Assembly: GCF_000250675.2 (NCBI RefSeq)
Contig: NC_018681.1
Coordinates: 3,100,001-3,164,000, forward strand
Length of the DNA: 64,000 bases
Direction: 5' to 3'
From: Nocardia brasiliensis ATCC 700358
Lineage (GTDB): Bacteria; Actinomycetota; Actinomycetes; Mycobacteriales; Mycobacteriaceae
Positions within the stretch are counted from its first letter, which is position 1, and each line of letters opens with the position of its first letter. The translations under genes were made by a program, and so were the position numbers. Under the pieces are notes generated by a model, which saw nothing but the letters and a program-made list of their open reading frames with translations, was not told the origin of the DNA and searched no databases. Below, piece by piece: positions 25,388-34,033 of this stretch.

Positions 25388-26176
25388 ATGACCGCACTGC
25401 ACAGGCCGATCGCCGTCTTCGACGCCGGGCTCGGCAGCTATTCGGCGGTGGCTCTGCTGCATCAGCGGCTGCCCGACCGCGACATCGTCTACCTCGCCGA
25501 CCGGGCCAGCTTCCCCTACGGCGCGAAGGACCGGGCGGAGCTGCTCGCGGTGGTCGACCGGGCGGTGCGCTTCCTCGGCACCTACGACCCGAGCGCCATC
25601 CTGCTGGCCTCCAACGCGCCCTCGGTGACCATCCTCGACGAGCTGCGCAGCCCGGTGCCGATCTTCGGTGTGCGCCCGCCGGTGCGCGAGGCGTTGGCGG
25701 TGGGCGATGAGGTCGCGGTGCTGGGCGTGCGTTCGCTGGTGCAGAGCATCGAGCTGGCGGAATTCCTTCGCGCGGAAGCGGGTTCGGCATTGTCCCGGGT
25801 GCATGCGGTGAACGCGTCGGCGCTGGTCGAGTTGGTGGAGAGCGGCGATTTCCTGTTCCGGCGTGCGCACACCGCCGCGGTGATCGGCGCATTCATGGAC
25901 GAGTTGCTCGCCGCGCATCCCGGGATCGAGGCGATCACTCTGTCCAGCACGCACCTGCCGTGGTTGCGCGACTATTTCGAGCGTGCACGGCCCGAACTGC
26001 GCCTGTTCGACCCGATCGAGGGCGTGGTGGATCGCATCCGCCCGCTCACCACCGCGGGTACCGGCAGCGTGCGCGGTCTGGTCACCGAGAGCGCGCAGTA
26101 TCCGGCCGAGGAGTTCCGGGCCATGCTCGCGCGCTTGGCGATCGAACTCGAGCTGGAGTCGGTCGTCATTCCCTGA
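25388..26176 (+). CDS. Glutamate racemase-like protein lacking both catalytic Cys
   Basis: 262 residues, clearly related to MurI (aspartate/glutamate racemase superfamily): IAVFDAGLGSYSAVALLHQR, IVYLADRASFPYGAKDR (MurI has the same Y-G-x-K segment) and AITLSSTHLPWLRDYF. In MurI one catalytic Cys is in A-C-N-T and the other in L-G-C-T-H. Here the first is Ser75 (LLASNAPSV) and the second Ser187 (SSTH); Asp12 and His189 are kept. Two-base racemisation by thiolates is therefore unlikely. It may be a different enzyme or a binding protein; the organism must have a genuine MurI elsewhere. The ATG at 25388 is the only well placed start. Confidence 0.85.
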   Translation: MTALHRPIAVFDAGLGSYSAVALLHQRLPDRDIVYLADRASFPYGAKDRAELLAVVDRAVRFLGTYDPSAILLASNAPSVTILDELRSPVPIFGVRPPVREALAVGDEVAVLGVRSLVQSIELAEFLRAEAGSALSRVHAVNASALVELVESGDFLFRRAHTAAVIGAFMDELLAAHPGIEAITLSSTHLPWLRDYFERARPELRLFDPIEGVVDRIRPLTTAGTGSVRGLVTESAQYPAEEFRAMLARLAIELELESVVIP

Positions 26177-26191
26177 GCCCGGAGCGTATCA

Positions 26192-26209
26192 ACTACAGTT
26201 AACGAAGTG
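26192..26209. promoter_or_regulatory. Operator copy 1 (upstream of the HxlR-type regulator)
   Basis: ACTACAGTTAACGAAGTG. Its reverse complement CACTTCGTTAACTGTAGT matches the site at 27230-27247 in 16 of 18 positions. It lies about 25-40 bases upstream of the regulator start and is preceded by the same GCGTATCA word. The half-sites are CACTWC and GTAGTG, an imperfect inverted repeat. Confidence 0.7.
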
Positions 26210-26231
26210 CACTAGCGACCGGGAAGGGTGA

Positions 26232-27185
26232 ATGCGGATGGCTGTGGACCCGAGCGACGCGGCACCCCCCGACGTGCATCCCGTGGCGGCCACCTTCGAC
26301 CTGCTCGGCGACCGTTTGACGCTGACCGTCCTGCGGCACGCCTTCGTCGACCACACCCGCCGTTTCAACCAGTGGATCGAACGCACCGGTGCGGCGCCCG
26401 CGGTACTCACCGCGCGGCTCAGCGCGCTCGTCGACGCCGGTGTGTTCGTGCGCGAGCCGCAGCCGGGCGCGCCGGACCGGTTCGACTACCTGCTGACCGA
26501 CCTCGGCCTGGCGACCTGGGAGATCCTGGTCGCGGTGTGGGGCTGGCAGCGCGAATGGACCGCCGCGGGGGCGCTGCATCCTGAGCTGGTGCACGACGAG
26601 TGCGGGCATCGCGGGCCGCCGGTATTGCTGTGCCGCGGCTGCGGGCACACGGTGACTGCGCGCGACACCGAGGTGACACTCGGTGACGATGCGCTGTGGC
26701 GCTTCACTTCCAGCGGCCGGCGCCGTGGGCGAACGCCGCTGCCGGACCGGCCGGATATGCGGTTCGACGAGGTGATGGTCGCCATCGGGGACCGGTGGAG
26801 TGCCACGGTGACCGGTCTCGCGCTCGCCGGTGTGCGACGGTTCGGCGATTTCCGTGCGGCCATGAACATGTCGCCGACCACCTTGACCGAGCGTTTGTCG
26901 CGGCTGTGTGCGGCCGAGATCCTGCGCCGGTCCGGGGACGGGGCCGGTCGCGAGTACCGGCTGACACCGCGTGGCCGGGCGTTGTTCCCAGTCTTCGCCT
27001 TCCTGCTCGCCTGGTCGGAATCGGCGCATCCCGGCGCGGCCGAACCGGGCCTGCGGATCCGGCATCGCGGGTGCGGTGCGCGGCTGCGGCCTGCGCTGCG
27101 CTGCCGCGGCTGCGACGCCACGCTCGCGCGCACCGACGTGCGCTTCGAGCCGGTGCCGCGGCCGGTGCTCGACCCGTTCGCGTGA
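26232..27185 (+). CDS. Double HxlR-type winged-helix regulator with zinc-ribbon-like segments
   Basis: 317 residues made of two HxlR-like winged helices in tandem. Domain 1 (about 15-115): FDLLGDRLTLTVLRHAFVDH, RFNQWIERTGAAPAVLTARL. Domain 2 (about 170-265): VMVAIGDRWSATVTGLALAG, RRFGDFRAAMNMSPTTLTER. After each comes a Cys/His segment (HDECGHRG and CRGCGH after the first; HRGCGARLRP and CRGCDATLAR at the end), suggesting bound zinc. ATGs at 26232 and 26238 are both possible; AAGGG lies upstream. Most HxlR proteins have one domain and dimerise, so this may bind as an intramolecular dimer. The shared operator at 26192 and 27230 makes it the probable repressor of itself and the next operon. Confidence 0.88.
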   Translation: MRMAVDPSDAAPPDVHPVAATFDLLGDRLTLTVLRHAFVDHTRRFNQWIERTGAAPAVLTARLSALVDAGVFVREPQPGAPDRFDYLLTDLGLATWEILVAVWGWQREWTAAGALHPELVHDECGHRGPPVLLCRGCGHTVTARDTEVTLGDDALWRFTSSGRRRGRTPLPDRPDMRFDEVMVAIGDRWSATVTGLALAGVRRFGDFRAAMNMSPTTLTERLSRLCAAEILRRSGDGAGREYRLTPRGRALFPVFAFLLAWSESAHPGAAEPGLRIRHRGCGARLRPALRCRGCDATLARTDVRFEPVPRPVLDPFA

Positions 27186-27203
27186 CGTCGGCACCAGCCA
27201 CTC

Positions 27204-27232
27204 TTGACACCTGCTCGTGAGACGCGTATCAC
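27204..27232 (+). promoter_or_regulatory. Promoter of the carotenoid oxygenase operon
   Basis: TTGACA at 27204-27209, a 17-base spacer, and TATCAC at 27227-27232. This is a consensus -35 with optimal spacing. The regulator operator begins inside the -10 box, as expected for repression. Confidence 0.75.
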
Positions 27233-27247
27233 TTCAATAACTGTAGT
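27230..27247. promoter_or_regulatory. Operator copy 2 (carotenoid oxygenase operon)
   Basis: CACTTCAATAACTGTAGT, the second copy of the site at 26192-26209 in inverted orientation, overlapping the -10 box and ending 16 bases before the start codon. With the next base it reads CACTTCA-N5-TGTAGTG, an imperfect palindrome. Confidence 0.75.
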
Positions 27248-27263
27248 GAAGGGTTGGCGACTC

Positions 27264-28724
27264 ATGACGCTGAACGAAGAACTCATCGCACCGGCGGCGC
27301 AGGCGCTGACCAATCCGTACCTGGAAGGGCCATACGCGCCCACCGCGGACGAGATCACCGCGACCCAGCTCACGGTCCTGCACGGCGAACTCCCGGCCGA
27401 CCTCGACGGCGTTTACGTGCGCAACGGGCCCAACCCGCAATTCGCGCCGCTCGGCCGCTACCACTGGTTCGACGGCGACGGCATGCTGCACGCGGTGCAT
27501 TTCGAGCACGGCAGCGCCACCTACCGCAACCGCTACATCCGCACCGACGAGTTCGAGGCCGAGCGGGCGGCGGGAACGGCGTTGTGGCGCGGCGTGATCG
27601 AGCCGTGGGACGACAACCCGCCCGGCGATCGCCGGGAACGCAACTCCGCCAACACCGATGTGGTCTTCCATCACGGCAACCTGCTCTCGCTCTGGTACCG
27701 CGCGGGCAAACCCTATGCGCTGGATCCGATCAGCCTCGAGACCCGCGGCGTCGACACCTTCGGCGGCACGCTGCCCGGTGAGGTCTCCGCACACGCGAAA
27801 GTCGATGAGCGCACCGAGGAATTCGTCTTCTTCGACTACGGCATCCACGCGCCGTACCTGCGCTACGGCGTCGCCGATCCCTCGGGTCTGGTCACCCATT
27901 ACACCGGACTGGAGCTGCCGGGCCCGCGGCTGCCGCATGACATGGCGATCACCGAAAATTATTCGATCCTCATGGATTTGCCGCTCTACAACGATCCCCG
28001 GGCCGCCGCGGCGGGGCGGTTCAAGCTCTTCTTCGATCGCACGCTGCCGAGCCGCTTCGCGGTGCTGCCCCGGCGCGGCGACGGGGCACGGGCGCAGTGG
28101 TTCGAGGCCGCGCCGGGCTACATCTATCACACGGTCAACGCGTGGGAGGAGGGCGAGCAGATCGTCCTGGTGGTCTGCCGGGTGTCGAAGCCGAGTCCGG
28201 TCTCCGATCGGACGAACCCGCTGGCCCAATTGCTCGCGTACTTGCGTCCCGAGGCGAAACTGCATCGCTACCGGTTCGATCTGCGCACCGGCGCCACCGT
28301 CGAAGAGCCGATGGACGACGTCAACACCGAGTTCCCGGCCATCGATCAGAGTCGCACCGGTCAGCGCGGCCGATGGTCGTATCAGATGCGGCTCTCGGTG
28401 GACCGCACCATGCTGTTCGACGCCGTCATCAAGTACGACGTGCGCACCGGCGCCAAGCAGACCCAGCCGTTCGGCGACGGGTTCTTCGGCAGCGAACTCA
28501 CCGTGGTGCCGCGGGCGGGCGCCGTCGACGAGGACGACGCGTGGCTGACGATGTTCGCGTTCAACAGCCATACCCAGTTGTCGGAGGTGTGGATCTACCA
28601 CGCCGCCGATCTCGCGGCCGGTCCGGTGTGCCGCCTGGGCCTGCCGGTCCGGGTGCCGTTGGGATTTCATGCCACGTGGGTCAGTGGCGAGCGCATGCGT
28701 GCGGCCGCCCAGCCGGTCGGGTGA
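27264..28724 (+). CDS. Carotenoid oxygenase family protein
   Basis: 486 residues of the carotenoid/stilbene cleavage oxygenase family, which splits an alkene bond with O2 using a non-haem iron held by four His. All four are present: His177 (VSAHAKVD), His225 (RLPHDMAIT), His289 (GYIYHTVNAWEE) and His469 (LGFHATWV). The N-terminus (YVRNGPNPQFAPLGRYHWFD and GDGMLHAVHF) is canonical. It could cleave a carotenoid, apocarotenoid or a stilbene/isoeugenol-like aromatic; the catabolic genes that follow suggest a degradation pathway. The ATG at 27264 has GAAGGG ten bases upstream. It overlaps the LLM gene by four bases if that starts at 28721. Confidence 0.93.
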   Translation: MTLNEELIAPAAQALTNPYLEGPYAPTADEITATQLTVLHGELPADLDGVYVRNGPNPQFAPLGRYHWFDGDGMLHAVHFEHGSATYRNRYIRTDEFEAERAAGTALWRGVIEPWDDNPPGDRRERNSANTDVVFHHGNLLSLWYRAGKPYALDPISLETRGVDTFGGTLPGEVSAHAKVDERTEEFVFFDYGIHAPYLRYGVADPSGLVTHYTGLELPGPRLPHDMAITENYSILMDLPLYNDPRAAAAGRFKLFFDRTLPSRFAVLPRRGDGARAQWFEAAPGYIYHTVNAWEEGEQIVLVVCRVSKPSPVSDRTNPLAQLLAYLRPEAKLHRYRFDLRTGATVEEPMDDVNTEFPAIDQSRTGQRGRWSYQMRLSVDRTMLFDAVIKYDVRTGAKQTQPFGDGFFGSELTVVPRAGAVDEDDAWLTMFAFNSHTQLSEVWIYHAADLAAGPVCRLGLPVRVPLGFHATWVSGERMRAAAQPVG

Positions 28725-29737
28725 GCGTGGAGCGTGCCGGGACGATGAGCGCGTCCGATCGTCCGGCGTCGAGTGTGAGCCTGCCGTATTGGCAGGATCG
28801 GGACCCGCTGGACGCGCTCGCCGTCGCCGCGGCCGCCGAACAGCTCGGCTTCGATCGCTTGTGGGTCGGGGAGATGGCGACGTTCGACGCGTTCGCGCTG
28901 GCCACCGCGATCGGCCTCGCGCCGGGGCGGATGCCGCTGTGCATCGGGCCGCTCGCCGTCGACGTGCGCACCCCCGCGACCATCGCCATGGGTGTCGCGA
29001 GCGTGGCCGCGCTCACCGGCCGTGCCGTCGATGTCGCCATCGGCAGTTCCAGCACCGTCGTGGTGCGCGGCTGGCACGGCCGGGAAAGACGCGGCACCGC
29101 AGCGCATCTGGCGGAGTCGGCGCAGATCCTGCGCGGCCTGCTCGCAGGGAAGAAGGTCGATTTCACCGGCACGATCGAGCGCACGTCGGGATACCGGCTG
29201 CGCCTGGCCGCACCGTCCGCGTCGATCACCGTCGCCGCCTTCGGGCCCCGCGCGCTGGCCGCGGCGGCCCGCACCGCCGACCGTGTGGTGCTGAATCTCG
29301 TGACACCGGAACAGGTCTCGCGCTGTGCCGCAGCCGTGCGCGCCGCGGCGCGCCGGGCGAGCCTGCCCGATCCGGCGATCTCGGTGTGGGTCACCGCCGC
29401 CGCGGACCCGTCCGCGGACATCCTCGCGACCGTTCGCCGCGGTGTGGTGGGCTACCTGCGCGCACCCGGCTACGACGCGATGTTCACCGAGGCGGGTTTC
29501 GGCGATCTGGTCCGGCTCGCGCAGACCGGCGCGCACCCGCGTGACGTGCTGGCGGCCGTCCCGGACGAATTACCAGCCGCTGTAGGCCTTTTCGGCGACG
29601 ATACCGCACTGCACCACCGGGTCGCCGCCTACCGCGCCGCGGGCGCGGACGAAATCGTCATCGTCCCCGCCACCTCGGCAGCGGACCCCGCTGCCCGGCA
29701 CACGCTGACAACCCTTGCGAGGATCTGCCATGCCTGA
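28721..29737 (+). CDS. LLM class flavin/F420-dependent oxidoreductase
   Basis: 338 residues (330 from the alternative ATG at 28745) of the luciferase-like TIM barrel family. Diagnostic segments: PLDALAVAAAAEQLGFDRLW followed by VGEMATFDAF, LAPGRMPLCIGPLAVDVRTP, and TAAHLAESAQILRGLLAGKK with FTGTIERTSGYRLR. The reduced flavin or F420 would reduce or oxygenate a substrate, possibly an intermediate released by the oxygenase. The coupled GTG at 28721 overlaps the upstream stop (GTGA); no good ribosome site precedes the ATG. It overlaps the following thiolase by eight bases. Confidence 0.87.
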   Translation: MSVERAGTMSASDRPASSVSLPYWQDRDPLDALAVAAAAEQLGFDRLWVGEMATFDAFALATAIGLAPGRMPLCIGPLAVDVRTPATIAMGVASVAALTGRAVDVAIGSSSTVVVRGWHGRERRGTAAHLAESAQILRGLLAGKKVDFTGTIERTSGYRLRLAAPSASITVAAFGPRALAAAARTADRVVLNLVTPEQVSRCAAAVRAAARRASLPDPAISVWVTAAADPSADILATVRRGVVGYLRAPGYDAMFTEAGFGDLVRLAQTGAHPRDVLAAVPDELPAAVGLFGDDTALHHRVAAYRAAGADEIVIVPATSAADPAARHTLTTLARICHA

Positions 29738-30926
29738 CACACAGTCCGGCGCTTACATTTACGACGCCGTTCGGCTGCCGCGGGGCCGTGTGCGCAAAGA
29801 CGGGGGCACGCTCGCGGAGGTGCCGCCCTACGAGCTGTTCGGTCAACTCCTGACCGCGCTCGAAAGCCGCTCGCTGCCACCGGATTCCGTTGACGACATC
29901 GTGGTCGGCGTCAGCACCGTGGTGGGGGAGCAGGGCGGTGACCTCGCGCGGGCGGCGGCGCTGTGGGCAGGCTGGCCGGACGGGGTGCCCGGCGGGGTGG
30001 TGTCGCGGCTGTGCTGCTCGGGGCTGGACGCGGTCGAGACCGCCGCCGCCCGGGTGGCCGCCGGGTACGCGGATCTCATCGTCGCGGGTGGCGTCGAATC
30101 GATGTCCCGGGTGCCGATGCTCGCGGATCGGCCCGCCATCGCCACCGACGCCGACCTCGGGGAGCGCACGGGCTTCGTGACGATCGGCGTCTCGGCCGAT
30201 CTCACCGCGGCCGCCGCGGGCATCACCCGCGCCGAACTCGACGAGTACGCGGTGTCATCGCATCAGCGAGCCACGGCCGCAACGGTTTCCGGCTCGGTGG
30301 TACCGGTGCGCAAGGGCGGCACGATACTGCTCGCCGCCGACGAGGGCGCCCGGGCCGACGCGAGCACCGCGACCTTCGCGGCGCTACCCGCCCTGTTCGG
30401 CGCCGATCCGGCATGGCAGCGGGTGGCGCGCCGCCTGCCCGGCGCGCCACATCCGGCCGACGGCCTGCACACGATCGCGACCGCGCCGCAGCTGGCCGAC
30501 GGAGCGTCCGCGCTGGTCATCGGCAGCAGGCGGGCGGAGCAACGGCTCGGCGGACCGCCACTGGCCCAGATCGTCGGCAGCGCGCAGACGGCCGTGCGTT
30601 CCCCGCTGCTCACCGCGCCGAGCACCGCCGCCCGGCTGGCGCTCGACCGGGCCGGGCTCACCGTCGCCGATCTCGACGTGCTCGAGCTCAACGAATCCTT
30701 CGCCGTCACACCGATTCTGCTCACCCGCGAACTCGGCGTGGATCCGGCGCGGGTGAATCCGGTCGGTGGCGCCCTCGCGGTCGGGCATCCGCTCGGCGCG
30801 ACGGGCGGCAACCTGATCGTCCAGGCGCTCGACGCGCTCACTCGTACGGGTGGCGAACACGCACTCGTCGCCATTCCCGCCGCACTGGGGCTCGGCTCCG
30901 CGCTGGTGCTGCGGCTTCTCCGCTGA
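29730..30926 (+). CDS. Thiolase family acetyl-CoA acetyltransferase (C-terminal Cys missing)
   Basis: 398 residues. Nucleophile Cys95 (VVSRLCCSGLDAVETAAARV), the helix that follows, NESFA in place of NEAFA, and His353 in GGALAVGHPLGATGGNLI are present. The second catalytic Cys, normally about 30 residues after this His in C-x-G, is Pro383 here (VAIPAALGLGSALV). The enzyme therefore lacks the usual acid/base thiol and may work by another route, prefer thiolysis, or act with the second thiolase of the operon. GAGGA lies about eight bases upstream of the ATG. It presumably acts on a CoA ester made by the downstream ligase. Confidence 0.9.
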   Translation: MPDTQSGAYIYDAVRLPRGRVRKDGGTLAEVPPYELFGQLLTALESRSLPPDSVDDIVVGVSTVVGEQGGDLARAAALWAGWPDGVPGGVVSRLCCSGLDAVETAAARVAAGYADLIVAGGVESMSRVPMLADRPAIATDADLGERTGFVTIGVSADLTAAAAGITRAELDEYAVSSHQRATAATVSGSVVPVRKGGTILLAADEGARADASTATFAALPALFGADPAWQRVARRLPGAPHPADGLHTIATAPQLADGASALVIGSRRAEQRLGGPPLAQIVGSAQTAVRSPLLTAPSTAARLALDRAGLTVADLDVLELNESFAVTPILLTRELGVDPARVNPVGGALAVGHPLGATGGNLIVQALDALTRTGGEHALVAIPAALGLGSALVLRLLR

Positions 30927-30936
30927 AGGATCGCCC

Positions 30937-32676
30937 ATGCCCGAGTCGTCCACCACCGCAACCGATACCGGCGCCCGCACGGACGTGCCCACGTGTCACC
31001 CCGCGGACCGGGTCCGCGAGTATCTGGCCCGGGGCTGGTGGCAGCCGGAAACACTGCCCGACCTGCTCCGGCAACGGGTCGAGGCCGCACCGGAGGCGTC
31101 GGCGATCTCCGATCCGGCCAACCTCGCTGCGCTGACCGGCGCGTCGCCGCGCAGCCTCACGTGGCGGGAACTGGACGAGCACAGCGCCGATCTGGCGGCG
31201 GTGCTGTACCGCAACGGGATTCGGCAGGGCGATACCGTGGCGGTGCAGCTCCCGAACTCGATCGCGTTGACCGCCGCCTATTTCGCGCTGTGGCGGCTCG
31301 GCGCGATCGCCACACCGATGCCCGCCTCGTTCCGCCGCCGCGAGCTGTCCGGCATCGTCACCGCCGCCGGCGCCACCGCGGTGATCACGGCGGGGACGTT
31401 GTCCGGCCGCGAACTGGCCGGGGACGCACTGGAAGTGGCGGACACCGTGTTCGTCTTCGGCCCGGGCGTGCCGGACGGGGCGATCCCGCTGGACGGCCCG
31501 GTGGCCGCCGCGGACCGCGAGCGGCTGCGGTTCTATGTGCGCGGCCTGACGGTCTCGGTGAACGATCGGGTCACCGTCTGCTGGACCAGTGGCACCGAGG
31601 CCGCGCCGAAGGGGGTGCCGCGGTGTCACGGCGACTGGCTCGCCATGGCGTGGGGCGTGCAGGACGGGCTGCGTCTCACCCCGGAATCGGTGCTGCTCAA
31701 CCCTTTTCCGATGGTCAACATGGCGGGTTTCGCGGCGGCGTTGCTGCCGTGGCTGCTCGTCGGCGGGCACCTGGTGCAGCACCAGCCGCTGGACCTGCCC
31801 GTGTTCCTCGGCCAGATCGCGCGGCATCGGGTGACGCACACCAGCATGCCGCCCGCGCTGCTGACGATGCTGCTGCACAACGAGACCTTGCGCGCGTCCG
31901 CGGATCTCACCTCGTTGCAGCGGGTCGGCTCGGGCGGCGCGCCGTTGCCGCCGAGCGTGGTGCGCGGCTGGCAGGACGAACTCGGCATCGCGGTGCTGAA
32001 TTTCTTCGGCTCCAACGAGGGCGTCTGCCTGATGAGCGCGCCCGAGGACATCCCCGATCCGCTCACTCGCGCACAGCATCTGCCGCGCTACGGCGCGCCC
32101 GGGGTGCGCTGGGCCACCCGGCTCGCCCGGAGCACGACGGTGAAACTCGTCGATGTCGGTACCGGCGCGGCGGTGACCGCCATCGGTGGCACCGGTGAAC
32201 TGCGGCTGGCCGGGCCCGCCGTGTTCGGCGGCTATCTGCCCGGCACCGCGACGAGCGAGCCGTTCGACGCGGACGGATTCCTGTGCAGCGGAGACGTCTT
32301 CGAGCTGTGCGGCGTCGACGGCCGGTATCTGCGGTTCGTGGACCGGATCAAGGAGATCATCATCCGCGGCGGGATGAACATCGCGCCCGCCGAGATCGAG
32401 GGCCTGCTGGCCGATCACCCGGCCGTCGCCGATATCGCGGTCGTCGGCTACCCCGACGCGGTCCTCGGCGAGAAGTGCTGCGTCTTCGTGGTTCCGGCGC
32501 CCGGCACCACGGTCACGCTGGCCGAGCTGGTCGAGCATCTGCGCGAGCGCGAGGTGGCCTCGTTCAAGCTGCCCGAGCGACTGGAGCTGGTCGAGGCGCT
32601 GCCGCGCAACCCGGTCGGCAAGCTACTGCGGCGCGAGCTGCGGGAGACACTGCGGGACAACGGCGTCGAGACCTGA
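30937..32676 (+). CDS. AMP-dependent acyl-CoA synthetase/ligase
   Basis: 579 residues of the ANL superfamily. It adenylates a carboxylic acid and transfers it to CoA. Motifs: TSGTEAAPKGVPRCHGDWLA (a slightly divergent A3 loop, usually TSGTTGxPKG), the aromatic FFGSNEGVCLMSAPED (A5), GDVFELCGVDGRYLRFVDR (A7/A8), KEIIIRGGMNIAPAEIEGLL (hinge) and the catalytic Lys in NPVGKLLRREL. Size and motifs match the cyclohexanecarboxylate/medium-chain or aryl CoA ligases. GAAGGA is six bases before the ATG. It is the activating step of the catabolic operon begun by the carotenoid oxygenase. Confidence 0.93.
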   Translation: MPESSTTATDTGARTDVPTCHPADRVREYLARGWWQPETLPDLLRQRVEAAPEASAISDPANLAALTGASPRSLTWRELDEHSADLAAVLYRNGIRQGDTVAVQLPNSIALTAAYFALWRLGAIATPMPASFRRRELSGIVTAAGATAVITAGTLSGRELAGDALEVADTVFVFGPGVPDGAIPLDGPVAAADRERLRFYVRGLTVSVNDRVTVCWTSGTEAAPKGVPRCHGDWLAMAWGVQDGLRLTPESVLLNPFPMVNMAGFAAALLPWLLVGGHLVQHQPLDLPVFLGQIARHRVTHTSMPPALLTMLLHNETLRASADLTSLQRVGSGGAPLPPSVVRGWQDELGIAVLNFFGSNEGVCLMSAPEDIPDPLTRAQHLPRYGAPGVRWATRLARSTTVKLVDVGTGAAVTAIGGTGELRLAGPAVFGGYLPGTATSEPFDADGFLCSGDVFELCGVDGRYLRFVDRIKEIIIRGGMNIAPAEIEGLLADHPAVADIAVVGYPDAVLGEKCCVFVVPAPGTTVTLAELVEHLREREVASFKLPERLELVEALPRNPVGKLLRRELRETLRDNGVET

Positions 32677-32720
32677 CCGGGCCCGTCCCGACCCGCCACG
32701 CACGAGAGACCGGAGTACTC

Positions 32721-33962
32721 ATGTCCACCAGCACCATTCACCTACTGGGCGGCAGCCAGACCGATTTCGCGGTCAACTGGCATCGGTCCGGCCACGGCTT
32801 CGACGCGCTCGTCGCGGCGGTGCTCGCCCCGGCCTTCGAGGCCACCGGCGTCGGGCCGGACGAGATCGAGGTGATCCACGTCGGTAATGCCTTCGGACAG
32901 CTGTTCACCGGGCAGGGGCAGCTCGGCGCCATGCCCGCCACCGTCTGTCCCGAGCTGTGGGGTGTGCCGGCGAGCAGGCACGAAGCCGCCTGTGCCTCGG
33001 GCAGTATGGCGCTGCTGGCCGCGATGGCAGACCTGGCGGCGGGACGCTACGACTGCGCGCTGGTGCTCGGCGCCGAGCTGGAGAAGACCGTGCCGGGGGA
33101 GCAGGCGGCGGGCTATCTGGGGGCCGCGGCCTGGGTGGGCCACGAGGCACCGGGCGCGAAGTTCGTGTGGCCGACCATGTTTGCCGCCCTCGCCGACGAA
33201 TACGACCGCCGCTACGGCCTCGACGAGGCGCATCTGCGCGCGATCAGCGAACTCAACATCACCAATGCCCGCGCCAACCCGGCCGCGCAGACCAGGAACT
33301 GGACCTACTCCCCGGACAGCTTCGCCGCCGACGACACCGCGAACCCGCGGGTGGCGGGCAGGTTGCGCCGCCAGGATTGCAGCCAGATGACCGACGGGGC
33401 CGCGGCCGTCGTCGTGGTGTCGGACCGATTCCTGGCGCGGCGCACCGATTTACGGCCCGGACGACGCGCGGTGATCAGCGGCTGGGGACACCGCACGGCA
33501 GGGCTACCGCTGGCGGAAAAACTGCGGGTCGCGGCGGACGACCCGTATGTCTTCCCGCATGTGCGCACGACCGTCCTGGACGCGCTGGCGCGCGCCGGAT
33601 TGCCTGCCATCGACGCCGTGGACGGCGTCGAGGTGCACGACTGCTTCGCCATGTCGGAGTACATGGCGATCGATCATCTCGGTATCACGGGGCCCGGGGA
33701 GAGCTGGAAAGCGGTGGAAACGGGCGAAATCGGGCGAAACGGCCGGATTGCTGTCAACCCGGGTGGCGGATTGATCGGGGGTGGCCATCCGGTGGGGGCG
33801 ACCGGGGTGCGTATGGTGCTCGACGCGTACAAGCAGGTGACCGGGCAGGCAGGAGATTATCAAGTGCCGGACGCACGTCGATTCGCGACCCTCAACATCG
33901 GCGGGAGCGCCACGACCGCAGCGAGTTTCGTGGTCGAGGCCGCGACGCGCCCGAACGAGTGA
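32721..33962 (+). CDS. SCP2-type thiolase family acyltransferase
   Basis: 413 residues of the lipid-transfer (SCP-x) thiolase group. Nucleophile Cys in SRHEAACASGSMALLAAMAD, the HDCF motif (EVHDCFAMSEYMAID) and the catalytic His in GGGLIGGGHPVGATGVRM are present; the C-terminal strand LNIGGSATTAASFVVEA has no Cys, as in SCP2-type thiolases, where the HDCF Cys substitutes. It probably cleaves a beta-ketoacyl-CoA with a branched or cyclic chain. GGAG is five bases before the ATG. It is the last gene of the operon; a 256-base gap with a large inverted repeat follows. Confidence 0.92.
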   Translation: MSTSTIHLLGGSQTDFAVNWHRSGHGFDALVAAVLAPAFEATGVGPDEIEVIHVGNAFGQLFTGQGQLGAMPATVCPELWGVPASRHEAACASGSMALLAAMADLAAGRYDCALVLGAELEKTVPGEQAAGYLGAAAWVGHEAPGAKFVWPTMFAALADEYDRRYGLDEAHLRAISELNITNARANPAAQTRNWTYSPDSFAADDTANPRVAGRLRRQDCSQMTDGAAAVVVVSDRFLARRTDLRPGRRAVISGWGHRTAGLPLAEKLRVAADDPYVFPHVRTTVLDALARAGLPAIDAVDGVEVHDCFAMSEYMAIDHLGITGPGESWKAVETGEIGRNGRIAVNPGGGLIGGGHPVGATGVRMVLDAYKQVTGQAGDYQVPDARRFATLNIGGSATTAASFVVEAATRPNE

Positions 33963-34033
33963 GGCTTTGCCCGGCCGCCTCCGTGCGGCCCAGAAACCCC
34001 GTAGCGAACATCGGGCGTTTCGGCGCGTCGTGC

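Noticed and set aside
25388..26176. Calling this gene murI
   Set aside because: Both catalytic Cys are replaced by Ser, so the racemase function is not supported.
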